From Marinihelvus sp963695135 (GTDB lineage: Bacteria > Pseudomonadota > Gammaproteobacteria > Xanthomonadales > SZUA-36): DNA of 64,000 bases. Position 1 is the first letter of the stretch. Each line of letters starts with the position of its first letter. The translations under genes were made by a program, and so were the position numbers. A model generated the notes under the pieces. The model made no database searches, was not told the origin of the DNA, and was given only the letters and a program-made list of their open reading frames with translations. Of this stretch, positions 9,341-18,984 are shown piece by piece. The stretch is taken from positions 1-64,000 of the forward strand of contig CAVOGA010000002.1 in assembly GCA_963695135.1 (NCBI GenBank), read 5' to 3'.

Positions 9341-10096
9341 ATGCACCAGATTTTCAGCACGCTCATCCTGTTTCACATCGTGGCCGGCAGCATCGGCCTG
9401 GTCAGTTTCTGGCTGCCCGTATTCGCGCGCAAACGCAAAGGGCTGCACACCAGGGCCGGCAAGGTGTTTGCCTACTCGATGCTGGTCACCGGGGCCACCG
9501 CGGGTTGCGCGGCCCTGCTGACGCTGGCCGCCCCGCTGGTTACGCACCCGGAGGTATCCGCGCGCTACGCCGGGAACCTGCGCGCCTTCAACGGCCTGAT
9601 GCTGTTGTACCTGGCCGTCATTACCTTCGGCGCCGCCTTCAGCGGGCTGCGTGCGGTGCAGCTCAAACGGGCCTACGGCGGGCACCGCGAGCGCGTCGAG
9701 CTGGCCATCCAGGGGCTGGGTTTCGTGCTCGGCGTGGTGGTGTTGATCCTGGGCTGGCGCATGGGTTCCATGGTCATGATGGGCCTGAGTCTCGTCGGTA
9801 TCCTGGGCTGCCCGGGCAATATCCGCCTGCTGCTGTGGAAGCCCGAATCACCGCTGGAATGGAAATACCAGCACATGGGCTCCATGCTGGGCGCCGGCAT
9901 CGCCGCCCACACCGCCTTCCTGGTGTTTGGTGCGGGCCGTCTCATCGACGTCGCGCTGACCAGTTCACCGCTGGTATGGCTGGCGCCGACCCTGATCGGC
10001 GTGCCCGCCACGGTGATCTGGAAACGCTACTATCAACGCCAGGAAAAGCGCAGCCGGCCCGCGCTCGCGGCGACCGGCCTGGAGGTCAACTCATGA
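9341..10096 (+). CDS. DUF2306-like multi-pass membrane protein
   Basis: A 251-residue integral membrane protein with about seven hydrophobic segments. It starts with FSTLILFHIVAGSIGLVSFWLPVFARKRKGLHTRAGK, a pattern of the DUF2306 family, which has no assigned function. AAGGAG at 9327-9332 supports the ATG at 9341. The final codons overlap the next gene as ATGA, so the two are probably coupled. The gene runs divergently from the histidine kinase gene, with about 140 bases between them that likely carry both promoters. Confidence 0.75.
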   Translation: MHQIFSTLILFHIVAGSIGLVSFWLPVFARKRKGLHTRAGKVFAYSMLVTGATAGCAALLTLAAPLVTHPEVSARYAGNLRAFNGLMLLYLAVITFGAAFSGLRAVQLKRAYGGHRERVELAIQGLGFVLGVVVLILGWRMGSMVMMGLSLVGILGCPGNIRLLLWKPESPLEWKYQHMGSMLGAGIAAHTAFLVFGAGRLIDVALTSSPLVWLAPTLIGVPATVIWKRYYQRQEKRSRPALAATGLEVNS

Positions 10097-11007
10097 ATCG
10101 CCTGTTCACCCCGGCCCTGGTCGCCGTGCTGGGACTGTCCGGCATCCTGTCCAGCATGACGGCAGGCGCCGCTGATGACTTTGACGGGTTCGAGACGATG
10201 ATTGCAGAAGGGCAGGCCGAAGTGGTGGCCGACCTGATGGAAGACCGCGTCGAAGAAGAGGCCGCCCCGGCGCTGGCCTATTACTGGCTGGCCCGCGCCG
10301 AACTGGCCCAGATCAATGAGGCCTCCGTGCTGCGCAAGCCTTTCCTGGCCCGCTCGGCCCGGGACAATCTGCAGGCCGCAGTGGCCATCGATCCGGGGCT
10401 GGCAGCGGCGCACGAGGCCCTGGCGCGCTATTACCTCGAGGCCCCGGCCATCACCGGCGGCTCGCTGGACAAGGCCGTGGCGCAGGCTGAACTCCTGGTG
10501 GCGCTGGATCCGCCGGCCGGATTCCGGGTCAACGCGGCCATCGCCCAGAGCGCGGAAAACTACCCCGAGGCGGTCGACTGGTTGCAACAGGCCCTGGCGG
10601 CGGACTGGAACTGGGATGACCAGTACGCGCTGGCCGTGCGGGCAGTGAGCTGGCAGACCGGCAACGCCGCCGCGGTGCTGGACCAGGCGCAGGATAATGT
10701 CCAGGCCTTCGCCAGCGAGCCGGACGCCCGGCTGGCGCTGCTTGATTACCAGCGCGGCAAGCTCGCCGCGACCACGGGCACCCACCTGGAGCCGGGCCGC
10801 GCGGCCCTGCTGCGCTACCTGGAATCCACCCCGGCAGAAGGGGAACCGGACCTGGAATGGGCGCAGTTTCGCCTGGCGCAGGTCGAGCGCCTGCTGGGCC
10901 TGGACGCTGAAGCCGACGCCCGCTTAAGCCGGCTGGAGGCCGCGGAGGTGTCCGAGGACCTGGCGTTTGCGCTGAACGACGAACGCCGCTGGCACTACGC
11001 GGATTGA
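10093..11007 (+). CDS. Exported TPR-like protein
   Basis: A 304-residue protein with a signal peptide (hydrophobic stretch ending near TAGA-A, residue 25). The rest is helical and alanine-rich, with several degenerate tetratricopeptide-like repeats such as LAAAHEALARYYLEAPAITGGSLDKAVAQAE. It probably works in the periplasm as a scaffold or binding protein. Translation starts inside the stop of the DUF2306-like gene (ATGA overlap). No enzyme motif is visible, and the function is unknown. Confidence 0.75.
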   Translation: MNRLFTPALVAVLGLSGILSSMTAGAADDFDGFETMIAEGQAEVVADLMEDRVEEEAAPALAYYWLARAELAQINEASVLRKPFLARSARDNLQAAVAIDPGLAAAHEALARYYLEAPAITGGSLDKAVAQAELLVALDPPAGFRVNAAIAQSAENYPEAVDWLQQALAADWNWDDQYALAVRAVSWQTGNAAAVLDQAQDNVQAFASEPDARLALLDYQRGKLAATTGTHLEPGRAALLRYLESTPAEGEPDLEWAQFRLAQVERLLGLDAEADARLSRLEAAEVSEDLAFALNDERRWHYAD

Positions 11008-11055
11008 TCCCGCGACATGACCGGCGTCCGGGCGCCGGCGCCGGGCCCGGGCAGG

Positions 11056-12675
11056 CTAGTTCGTGGCGCTGAGCTTTGAGGCCGGTTCGATACCCTGGCT
11101 GACGAGATACTCGTCGTAGCTGCCGCGGAAGTCGACGACCCGGTCGGCCTTGATCTCGATGATGCGCGTGGCCAGGGAGGAGATGAACTCGCGGTCATGG
11201 CTGATGAAAAACAGCGTGCCGGGATAGTTCTCCAGGGCCAGGTTCAGGGACTCGATGGATTCCATGTCCAGGTGGTTGGTCGGCTCATCCATCAGCATGA
11301 TGTTGGGGCGCTGCAGCATCAGTTTGCCGAACAGCATGCGGCCCTGCTCGCCGCCGGAAATCACCTTCACCGACTTGCGGATCTCGTCGTTGCTGAACAG
11401 CATGCGGCCGAGCGTGCCGCGAATGGCCTGCTCGTCGTCGGTGACCTTGCCCCACTGCGCCATCCAGTCATACAGGTTCATGTCCTTGGCAAAGTCCGCC
11501 TTGTGATCCTGGGCGAAGTAGCCGAGGTCCGAGTTTTCGGACCAGCGGAAGCTGCCGGCGGCCGGCGGCAGCTCGCCCGCCAGCGTCCTGAGCAGCGTGG
11601 TCTTGCCAATGCCGCTGGCGCCGATGATGGCCACCCGCTCGCCGACCTCGACGTGCAGGCTCAGGTCCCTGAACAGGAGGTTGCCGTCATAGCCGTTGCC
11701 CAGGGCTTCGGTTTCCAGCGCCAGGCGGTAGAGCTTCTTGTCCTGCTCGAAGCGGATGTAGGGGCTGACCCGGCTGGAGGGTTTGATTTCCTCGAGCTGG
11801 ATCTTGTCGATCTGCCGTGCGCGGGACGTTGCCTGGCGGGCTTTCGAGGCATTGGCGCTGAAGCGGCTGACAAAGTGCTTCAACTCGGCGATCTGGGTCT
11901 TTTTCTTGGCGTTTTCCGAGCGTACGCGCTCCAGGACAGCGGTTGAGGCGATCATGAAGTCGTCGTAGTTGCCCGGATAAATGCGCAGTTCACCAAAATC
12001 CAGGTCCGCCATGTGCGTGCACACGCTGTTCAGGAAGTGGCGGTCATGGGAAATGATGATCATGGTGCTGCTGCGCTGGTTGAGCACCTCTTCGAGCCAG
12101 CGGATCGTGTTGATGTCCAGGTTGTTGGTGGGCTCGTCCAGCAGCAGGATTTCCGGGTCGGCGAACAGCGCCTGGGCCAGCAGCACGCGCAGCTTCCAGC
12201 CCGGGGCGATTTCGCTCATCGGCCCGAAATGCTGTGATTCGGGGATGTCCAGGCCCAGCAGCAGTTCGCCGGCCCGTGCCTCGGCGCTGTAGCCGTCCAT
12301 TTCCGCGAACTGTACTTCCAGTTCGGCGACGTTCATGCCGTCTTCTTCGCTCATCTCGGGCAGGGCGTAAATCCGGTCACGCTCCTGCTTGATGGCCCAC
12401 AGCTCCGTGTGACCCATGATCACCGTGTCGACCACCGAGAATTCCTCGAAGGCGAACTGGTCCTGGCGCAGCTTGCCGACGCGCTGATCCACGTCGATTT
12501 TCACGTTGCCGGCGGACGGCTCGAGTTCGCCGCCGAGAATTTTCATCAGCGTGGATTTGCCACAGCCGTTGGCCCCGATCAGGCCGTAACGGTTGCCGTT
12601 GCCAAACTTGGCGGAGATGTTCTCAAACAGGGGTTTGGCACCAAACTGCATGGTGATGTTGGCCGTGGTAATCAC
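11056..12675 (-). CDS. ybiT: ABC-F ATPase, YbiT type
   Basis: Two ABC cassettes in one soluble chain without membrane segments, closely matching E. coli YbiT along its length. Cassette 1 has Walker A GANGCGKST and LLLDEPTNNLD; cassette 2 has GASGIGKTT, SGGEQGRM and LMDEPTNHLD. The linker between them contains the YbiT-like VSRFSANASKARQATSRARQIDKI block. ABC-F proteins bind the ribosomal E site and regulate translation. The homologous start is near ITTANITMQFG, so I take the GTG at 12675; an ATG at 12738 would add 21 unconserved residues. Confidence 0.93.
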   Translation of the reverse strand: MITTANITMQFGAKPLFENISAKFGNGNRYGLIGANGCGKSTLMKILGGELEPSAGNVKIDVDQRVGKLRQDQFAFEEFSVVDTVIMGHTELWAIKQERDRIYALPEMSEEDGMNVAELEVQFAEMDGYSAEARAGELLLGLDIPESQHFGPMSEIAPGWKLRVLLAQALFADPEILLLDEPTNNLDINTIRWLEEVLNQRSSTMIIISHDRHFLNSVCTHMADLDFGELRIYPGNYDDFMIASTAVLERVRSENAKKKTQIAELKHFVSRFSANASKARQATSRARQIDKIQLEEIKPSSRVSPYIRFEQDKKLYRLALETEALGNGYDGNLLFRDLSLHVEVGERVAIIGASGIGKTTLLRTLAGELPPAAGSFRWSENSDLGYFAQDHKADFAKDMNLYDWMAQWGKVTDDEQAIRGTLGRMLFSNDEIRKSVKVISGGEQGRMLFGKLMLQRPNIMLMDEPTNHLDMESIESLNLALENYPGTLFFISHDREFISSLATRIIEIKADRVVDFRGSYDEYLVSQGIEPASKLSATN

Positions 12676-12944
12676 AATAATCTTGATCCGTAATGCAGGT
12701 CGATCGGCCGGCTGAAAATCCGGCGAATCAGAAGGCAAGGAGGGGCTGCGCCGGTCACAGGCGACCCCGGAAAAAAGCCCGCCATTTTAGTATTTTGGCC
12801 CGCTTACAGCAAGAACCCATTGCCGTCGTGGGTCGCGCGGGTCTTTTGTAATCGGGGCGCGTGCTTTAGGCTTGGGCGTGCAGTTGGCATCCATCGCATT
12901 CGTTTGGCTGTTGCGGGTCTGCAGCGAAACTCAAAGAGACGACC

Positions 12945-13712
12945 GTGAGCACACCTTTCATCATCTGGACGTTCCAGCGCAGCGGTGGAACGTCGCTATC
13001 GGCAGCGCTGCGCAGTCAGATGGCCGGCCGGCCGTTGCTCCAGGAACCTTTCAATCCGTCACGTAAATTTGGCGACATCACCCGGCTGGCGCGCCTGGGC
13101 CGCAGTACCGCCTGCCGGAAGCGCTTGAATGAGGTGCTGGCAGCGGGCACCTGTTTCAAACACTGTTTCGAGCTGCACCCGCGCAGACTCAACAGCCTGC
13201 TGGCCGGGCTGCTGACCGAACACCCGCACTACCGCCACCTGTTGCTGGTCCGCCAGGACGAGGTTGGCCGGATCTGCTCGCGTTTCCTGGCCCTGCAAAC
13301 CAGGGTATGGGGCAAGCGGCGGGTGGAGGAAGGGGCCTACGACGAAATACTTGCCGGCCGGAAGAAGCTCAAGGCGTTTGATACCAGGAAAATGCTTGCG
13401 CATATGCAAGCCGGCCTGGATGAACGGCAGTGGCTTGACGAGGCGCTGGCGGCGGCCGGGGCGCCCCATGCGACGGTGTACTTCGAGTCCGTGTTCGTGG
13501 GGCCGGAATGCGACCGCCTGGTCGAGATGGAGCGCATTCACCGATTCCTGGACATACCATTCGATCCGCACAACCCGACCTTGCAGGAGAAGATCTTTTT
13601 CAACAAGCAGGGTTCGGAAAAGCTCTTTGCACTCGTGCCCAATTACGATGAGGCCCGCAACGCCCTGGAATGCGCCTTGCTTGACCGATCCCGGCTGGCT
13701 GGTTTGACATAA
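12945..13712 (+). CDS. Sulfotransferase-like protein
   Basis: A 255-residue soluble protein starting at a GTG. The N-terminal FIIWTFQRSGGTSLSAAL resembles the PAPS phosphate-binding loop of sulfotransferases (a P-loop-like RSGGTS), and a beta-strand / VRQDEVGR block near residue 100 could serve as the 3'-phosphate site. Transfer of sulfate from PAPS to a carbohydrate or small molecule is the likely reaction. The family assignment rests on the loop and overall length; the substrate is unknown. An AT-rich stretch separates it from the next gene. Confidence 0.65.
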   Translation: MSTPFIIWTFQRSGGTSLSAALRSQMAGRPLLQEPFNPSRKFGDITRLARLGRSTACRKRLNEVLAAGTCFKHCFELHPRRLNSLLAGLLTEHPHYRHLLLVRQDEVGRICSRFLALQTRVWGKRRVEEGAYDEILAGRKKLKAFDTRKMLAHMQAGLDERQWLDEALAAAGAPHATVYFESVFVGPECDRLVEMERIHRFLDIPFDPHNPTLQEKIFFNKQGSEKLFALVPNYDEARNALECALLDRSRLAGLT

Positions 13713-13827
13713 GTGGCAATTATGTAATAAAAAAACAATCCGTCATTTTTATGTGCATTCATTCCGGTCGGTTGTCATGCCAGCCCATGACCACGAACCG
13801 ACCGGTGATGCCAGGGGACAGGGTGCG

Positions 13828-14970
13828 ATGCAACAACAGGGAGGTTTGTGGAAAACGGCCGGGGTTTCGATGGCCTGCCTGGCCTCGGCGCTGATGGCGG
13901 CACTCCCTGCGTCGGCGAACAACCCTGTTGAACTGCAGGAACGCGCTGTCGTGCTCGCTTCGGGCGCCGATGTGGCGGGGATCCTGGAAAAGCAGAACCC
14001 CATTTACCCCCGCAGGGCGGCGATTTCGGCTTCTGAGGGTTGGGTTCGGTTGCAATTTGATATTGATACCGAGGGTCAGCCCCGCAACCTGGTGGTGTAT
14101 GAGGCCGCGACTGATTCAAAAACGCATCGCGCCATTGAGCGCGCGACCGTCGAGGCGGTGCAGCAGTGGCGGTTTACGCCGGCGACCATTGACGGGCAGC
14201 CGGTGGCGCGCGCGGGCTTCTTTCAGGTCATGGTCTTCTCGATTAACAACAATAAAAGCGGGCTCTCACCGGCTTTTCTCGACCCGTATGAACGGGCATC
14301 AGCCGCCCTCGAAAATGGAGTGCCTGGCGAGGCCTTGGAGGCCATCCAGGAACTGGAGGCCATGGAACTCTCAACCCTGGAGCAGTATGGCTATCTTGCC
14401 CTGCTGCATACCCGCTATTGGCAAGCGGCAGGGGATGACACCATGGCGCTACAGTACGCCGAGCGCGCCAGGTCAGTGTTGGTTGACTCCTCGGCTGAAG
14501 ATGCCTACCGGCAAGCGCTGCGCATGACCCTCACGCTGAACGTCGCGGCGCATAATTTTCAGACGGCGCAGGAGCGTTACGAGGAGTTGGTGGAGCAGGA
14601 TCCGGGACTGGCTGACGATGATGAAGTGCGGGCTAGCGCGCTGCAAATCCAGCAAGTCCTCGCTGGCCGCGAGCCAATCGTTACCCCGGGAATCATCGCC
14701 CCGTGCGCGCTCTGTCTCGACGATGAATATCTCTTTACCCATGAGCTGAACCGGGGGCGCTTCTCCATCAGCCTGGAAGAAGGCGCCCTGGAGGAAATCC
14801 GCATCAGCTGCCAGCCGGCCCATGTGACGCTGGCCTGGGAGGGCGACGTGGTCTGGAACATCGCCAACGACCCGCAGGACTGCAGCGTGAGTGTCTACGG
14901 CGATCCCGGAACCCGGCTGACGCTGGTCGAACTGGCGGACGGCGCCCCGGCGGCTGCAAATCCGGAGTAA
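13828..14970 (+). CDS. Exported protein with a TonB C-terminal-type domain and TPR-like tail
   Basis: The ATG at 13828 has an AGGGGA box 10 bases upstream and begins a good signal peptide ending near PASA-N; in-frame starts at 13753 and 13777 are less convincing. After the signal comes a TonB C-terminal fold: YPRRAAISASEGWVRLQF, then GQPRNLVVYEA, and WRFTPATIDGQPV. The remainder (about residues 150-290) is helical and TPR-like, and the C-terminal 90 residues are a beta-rich domain with a CALC motif. There is no N-terminal membrane anchor or Pro-rich linker as in classical TonB, so energy transduction is doubtful. Confidence 0.7.
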   Translation: MQQQGGLWKTAGVSMACLASALMAALPASANNPVELQERAVVLASGADVAGILEKQNPIYPRRAAISASEGWVRLQFDIDTEGQPRNLVVYEAATDSKTHRAIERATVEAVQQWRFTPATIDGQPVARAGFFQVMVFSINNNKSGLSPAFLDPYERASAALENGVPGEALEAIQELEAMELSTLEQYGYLALLHTRYWQAAGDDTMALQYAERARSVLVDSSAEDAYRQALRMTLTLNVAAHNFQTAQERYEELVEQDPGLADDDEVRASALQIQQVLAGREPIVTPGIIAPCALCLDDEYLFTHELNRGRFSISLEEGALEEIRISCQPAHVTLAWEGDVVWNIANDPQDCSVSVYGDPGTRLTLVELADGAPAAANPE

Positions 14971-15025
14971 GCCGGCCACGAAGGCCGCGCCACAACAAGT
15001 GACGCTCCGGTGTTACGCTTCGGGC

Positions 15026-15577
15026 ATGGATAAGCCCGCAGCCACTGTGAACCTGCCCGAACTGGTCAAGCTGCCGGATGGCGCGACCATCCAGATCCGT
15101 CATGTTCTGCCGGATGACCGGGGCCTGTTCCGGGCGGCCTGGGAGCGCCTGTCGCCCGAAACACGCTACCGGCGCTTCCTCGGGCCGAAGTCCGAGTTGA
15201 GCGAGGCGGAGCTGGATTTCTATACCCAGGTGGACGGCCACGATCATATTGCCATCGGCGCGCTGCTGATGGGCGAGGACCATGAACCGCAGGAGGGCAT
15301 CGCGGTGGCCCGCATCGTCCGCTCCAGCCTGGAACCCGAAGTCGGCGAGCTGGGCATCGTGGTGGTGGATGACTGGCAGGGCAAGGGCGTGGGCGGGGCC
15401 GTGATGCTGCGTCTGCTGAAGATGGCGCAAGCAGAACAGATATGCCGCGTTCGCGCCTATGCCTGGTCAGGCAACGAGCCCATTGAACGCTTGCTGCACC
15501 GCTACCCGTACAATGTCCTGACCCGTCATGAGAGCGGCGAAATGCGCGTGGAGCTCGACCTGACCCGCGAATCATGA
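15026..15577 (+). CDS. GNAT-family N-acetyltransferase
   Basis: A 183-residue acetyltransferase. The acetyl-CoA-binding motif A is clear: LGIVVVDDWQGKGVGGAVMLRLL, with the Q-x-x-G-x-G/A loop. The N-terminal part carries an IRHVLPDDRGLFRAAWERLSPETRYRRF segment seen in the GNAT domains of protein lysine acetyltransferases. The acceptor is unknown. The channel gene begins 22 bases downstream, so the two may be cotranscribed. Confidence 0.85.
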   Translation: MDKPAATVNLPELVKLPDGATIQIRHVLPDDRGLFRAAWERLSPETRYRRFLGPKSELSEAELDFYTQVDGHDHIAIGALLMGEDHEPQEGIAVARIVRSSLEPEVGELGIVVVDDWQGKGVGGAVMLRLLKMAQAEQICRVRAYAWSGNEPIERLLHRYPYNVLTRHESGEMRVELDLTRES

Positions 15578-15599
15578 GTGGCCGTAGAAGGAGCGGCAG

Positions 15600-17030
15600 T
15601 TGAACACAGCCGGCATTAAAAGCCTGACTTCCCGGACGTTGAGCGCGTCATTCTGCTTGCGCGCCACGGCCGCCATGCTGTGGGTTGTGGCGTCGCTGGC
15701 CGTGTCACCGGCGCTGGCGCAGGACCTGTCCGGACTCCTGGGGCAGGCGCCGGCCGAAAAGGAACCGGTGGTACAGCCCGGCGCAATTGTGGCGGAGGGC
15801 GACTCGGTGCCCTCCGATGAGGCCATCGCCCAGCGGCTCAATGCCATTTTCAGTGAGATTTCCGGTTTGCGCGAGGTCCAGGTGACCGTCGCGGATGGCG
15901 TGGTGTCCCTGCGCGGATCCGTCATCGCTACCGAACAGCGCGAGCGCGCCGCTGAATTGGCCGAACGGGTATTTGGTACGGTCCTGGTCCTGAACGAGAT
16001 TACGGTTAACCGCTCGGTCAAGACCCGGCTGAAGATCTCCCTGGGCGCCTTGCGCGACCAGTTACGGGATCTTGCCGCGACTCTGCCATTGATCCTGTTG
16101 GCGCTCGTCGTCATCGGGCTTGCGGTCGCGCTGTCGCGCCTCCTCGGCCGGGCGGACCGGATTTACGAGCGGCTCTCAAAGAACTGGTTTATTCGTGACC
16201 TGTGGCGCCAGCTGATCCAGTTCCTGGTGATTGCCGGCGGCGTGGTCATGGCGCTCAGCCTGCTGGATGCCACGGCGCTGCTCGGCTCCCTTGTCGGCGC
16301 CATGGGCATCGTCGGCCTGGCGATCGGTTTCGCTACCCGCGACACGGTGGAAAACTACATTGCCAGCATTTTGCTGAGCCTGCGCCAGCCGTTCGCGCGC
16401 GAGGATGCGGTGCTGATCAACGATATTGAAGGCAAGGTCATACGGCTGACCTCCCGGGCCACGATCCTGATGAGCCTGGACGGCAACCACATCAGGATTC
16501 CCAACTCCGTTGTCTACAAGGCGACCATCGTCAACTACACCCGCAACCCGCTGCGGCGGTTTCAGTTCACCGTCGGTGTCGATACGGAGATTGAGCTGAC
16601 CCGGCCCCGCGAGCTTGCGGTGGAGACCCTGGCGCGGGTCCCCGGCGTGCTCGCCTCGCCGCCGCCGGTGTGCCTGGTCGACAAGTTAGGCGACTCCAGC
16701 GTGATATTGCTGATCCAGGGGTGGATTGACCAGCGCGACAGCGACTTTCTCAAAGCCGGCAGCGAAGCACAGCGCCTGGTCAAGGAAGCCTTCGATGACG
16801 CAGGCATCGTGATGCCGGAGCCCATTTACAACGTCAATCTGCGCGAGCCCAGGGCAGCAGCGACGGCTCCGATGCAGGAAGCGCCACGCCGGGAGCAGGG
16901 CGCAGGCAAGGCGGCCCCGGAGAGCCTGGCAGACACGACGAAGGACGAAACTGTCGATGTGCAGATTCGCGCGGAAACCACCGGCGAGCAAAAACAAAAT
17001 CTGCTCAGTGAGACAGCTCCCCTGGAATAG
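15600..17030 (+). CDS. MscS-family mechanosensitive channel with N-terminal BON domain
   Basis: A 476-residue membrane protein. The start is a TTG at 15600, supported by AAGGAG six bases upstream. A signal peptide ends near ALAQ. A BON domain follows (about residues 75-140, AIAQRLNAIFSEISGL...VTVADGVVSLRGSV), then three transmembrane segments. The third is the MscS pore helix region (GSLVGAMGIVGLAIGFATRDTVENYIA), followed by the beta domain (LINDIEGKVIRLTSRATILMSLDGNHIRIPNS). It should release solutes on hypo-osmotic shock. The BON domain suggests contact with the envelope. The Glu/Thr-rich tail is not conserved. Confidence 0.9.
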   Translation: MNTAGIKSLTSRTLSASFCLRATAAMLWVVASLAVSPALAQDLSGLLGQAPAEKEPVVQPGAIVAEGDSVPSDEAIAQRLNAIFSEISGLREVQVTVADGVVSLRGSVIATEQRERAAELAERVFGTVLVLNEITVNRSVKTRLKISLGALRDQLRDLAATLPLILLALVVIGLAVALSRLLGRADRIYERLSKNWFIRDLWRQLIQFLVIAGGVVMALSLLDATALLGSLVGAMGIVGLAIGFATRDTVENYIASILLSLRQPFAREDAVLINDIEGKVIRLTSRATILMSLDGNHIRIPNSVVYKATIVNYTRNPLRRFQFTVGVDTEIELTRPRELAVETLARVPGVLASPPPVCLVDKLGDSSVILLIQGWIDQRDSDFLKAGSEAQRLVKEAFDDAGIVMPEPIYNVNLREPRAAATAPMQEAPRREQGAGKAAPESLADTTKDETVDVQIRAETTGEQKQNLLSETAPLE

Positions 17031-17032
17031 TC

Positions 17033-17074
17033 GGGGCCCAGGGTAAAACCCCTGATCCCTGGCCCTGATCTTTT
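17033..17074 (+). terminator. Possible terminator after the mechanosensitive channel gene
   Basis: GGGCCCAGGG and CCCTGGCCC can pair with one bulged C around a 13-base loop, followed by a short TTTT run. The stem is imperfect and the T tract is short, so this is tentative. Confidence 0.35.
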
Positions 17075-17236
17075 AGCTCAGCCGCAGCCTGTTTTTGTGC
17101 CCGGTTTGGGATGTTGGAGTGAATCTTCCACCCGCCATCCACCTGTTTCCAGGCATTTCCGCGATGACGCGCGGTGACCGGAAGTCCGACAACTTCCCGG
17201 GCTTCCCCGCAAGGTTTATGACGTCCGCGGTCATTG

Positions 17237-18805
17237 CTACACGCCCAGCGGAATCCCGAAGGCGAAAAACCCCACCAGCAGGCTGGTCCAGATCACCAGG
17301 AAGGCCAGCGAGTAGGGCACCATCATGATCAGCATGTCGCCGAAGCTCATGTCCGGCTGGTACTTGCGCATGAAGGCCAGGATGACGCCCGCGTAGGCCA
17401 TCATCGGCGTGATGATGTTGGTGGATGAATCCGCCACGCGATAGGCCGCCGCCACCAGGTCCGGCGTCATGGCCGGGTTAACGAAGTACAGCATGGGGAT
17501 GAAAATGGGCCCCAGCAGCATCCACTTCGATGTCAGGCCGCCGATGAACAGGTTGATGATCGCCGTGGTCAGAATGAAGCCAATCAGCAGGAGTATGGGC
17601 GAGTCGTCCAGACCCAGCGCCAGGAGAAACTGCACGCCCAGGTAGGTGATGTAGGTGCCCAGGCCGCTGTAGGCCAGCAGGCCCAGGAAGTTGTAGCAGA
17701 AGAAGGTGAGCACCAGGATATAGCCCATGGTGTTCATCTGTTTGACCATGGCGCCAACCACGTCCGACAGTTTCCTGAACGTGCCGGAAGCATAGCCAAA
17801 GGCGGTGCCGGTGATCGCGAAAAAGATCGAGATCATCAGGATGATGTTGTCGAGGTAGGGGCGCACCGTGTCCCCGTTGTCATTCGTGAAGGCGCCCAGG
17901 GGGCCCAGCGCCAGCACGCCGATGATGCCTGCGGCCAGCAGGACACCCAGCAACGCGCCGCGCAGGCCGCGCTGTTCATCCGCAGACACCTGGAAATCAC
18001 CCGGCTGGATGTCGGCGGGCGTGACCCAGCTCATCCGCTCCAGCCGTGGCGCGACGAAGCGGCGGGTGACCCAGAAGCCGGTGATGGCCAGCACAAAGGT
18101 GGACACCACGATGAAGGTCCAGTGCATGGTCGCCGGGTTCAGCGCGGCGCCGGCGGCATTGGTGAAGGGCACGCCCTGCGCCTCGGCAAACACCTTGGCA
18201 TTGAGGCCGATGATGACGTCAACGGGTCCGGGAATCAGGTTGGCGCTGAACCCGGCGGAGACGCCCGCAAACGCCGCCGCCATGCCGATAAAGGGGTGGC
18301 GGCCCAGCCCGGCATAGAGCAGGCCGGCCAGGGGAATCAGCACCAGGTAGCCCGCATCGGTGGCCATCGAGCTGAGGATACCCAGGAAAATCAGCACCAG
18401 GGGCAGGATGGTCTGCGGCAGGTGGGCGCCGACCTTCTTGATCAGCGCACCGAACATGCCCGAGTTCTCCGCCAGGCCGATGGCCAGCATCACCACGAAG
18501 ATCACGCCCAGCACGCCACCGCCGAAACCCAGCCAGTTGGCCAGCAGGGCGTTGTCGAACACCCAGCGCAGGTTGTCCGCCTGCGCCATGTTGCGCAATT
18601 CGTGCGCCACGGCCTCGCCGCCGGCGCCGGTGGTCTCGAAGCGGTAACCGCCAAACACCATGGTCAGGATGAAGGCCAGCGGATAAAAGGCCATGAAGAT
18701 GATGACCGGATCGGGGATTTTCTTGCCGGCACGTTCGACGAACTGGCCGATGGACTGTCCAATGGATTGGTCCGGGGACTGGCCGGGGGGCGCGGTCTCG
18801 CTCAT
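17237..18805 (-). CDS. AbgT-family transporter
   Basis: A 522-residue inner-membrane protein with many hydrophobic segments, full length for the AbgT family (p-aminobenzoyl-glutamate importers and the related antimetabolite exporters YdaH/MtrF). Family blocks include PDPVIIFMAFYPLAF near the start, SSMATDAGYLVLIPLAG, AAAFAGVSAGFSANLIPGPVD and SSTNIITPMMAYAG near the C-terminus. It is likely driven by the proton gradient. Direction and substrate are not visible; no folate-related hydrolase (abgA/abgB) is nearby to suggest p-aminobenzoyl-glutamate use. Confidence 0.92.
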   Translation of the reverse strand: MSETAPPGQSPDQSIGQSIGQFVERAGKKIPDPVIIFMAFYPLAFILTMVFGGYRFETTGAGGEAVAHELRNMAQADNLRWVFDNALLANWLGFGGGVLGVIFVVMLAIGLAENSGMFGALIKKVGAHLPQTILPLVLIFLGILSSMATDAGYLVLIPLAGLLYAGLGRHPFIGMAAAFAGVSAGFSANLIPGPVDVIIGLNAKVFAEAQGVPFTNAAGAALNPATMHWTFIVVSTFVLAITGFWVTRRFVAPRLERMSWVTPADIQPGDFQVSADEQRGLRGALLGVLLAAGIIGVLALGPLGAFTNDNGDTVRPYLDNIILMISIFFAITGTAFGYASGTFRKLSDVVGAMVKQMNTMGYILVLTFFCYNFLGLLAYSGLGTYITYLGVQFLLALGLDDSPILLLIGFILTTAIINLFIGGLTSKWMLLGPIFIPMLYFVNPAMTPDLVAAAYRVADSSTNIITPMMAYAGVILAFMRKYQPDMSFGDMLIMMVPYSLAFLVIWTSLLVGFFAFGIPLGV

Positions 18806-18984
18806 CGCTGATCTCGGAAGTTACAAACGCCCGTTGTACCTTGTGCGCGCCTTGCGGGTCAAACCGCCGGGTGGCTCGTCGAATTCCAGCGGGGCTGGCC
18901 TCGTGTCGACGTCCCGGTTATTGCTCAATTGACGAACCGATTCAGGTCTGGCGTCTGAACACACCTGGATTCATAACGGCGCCG

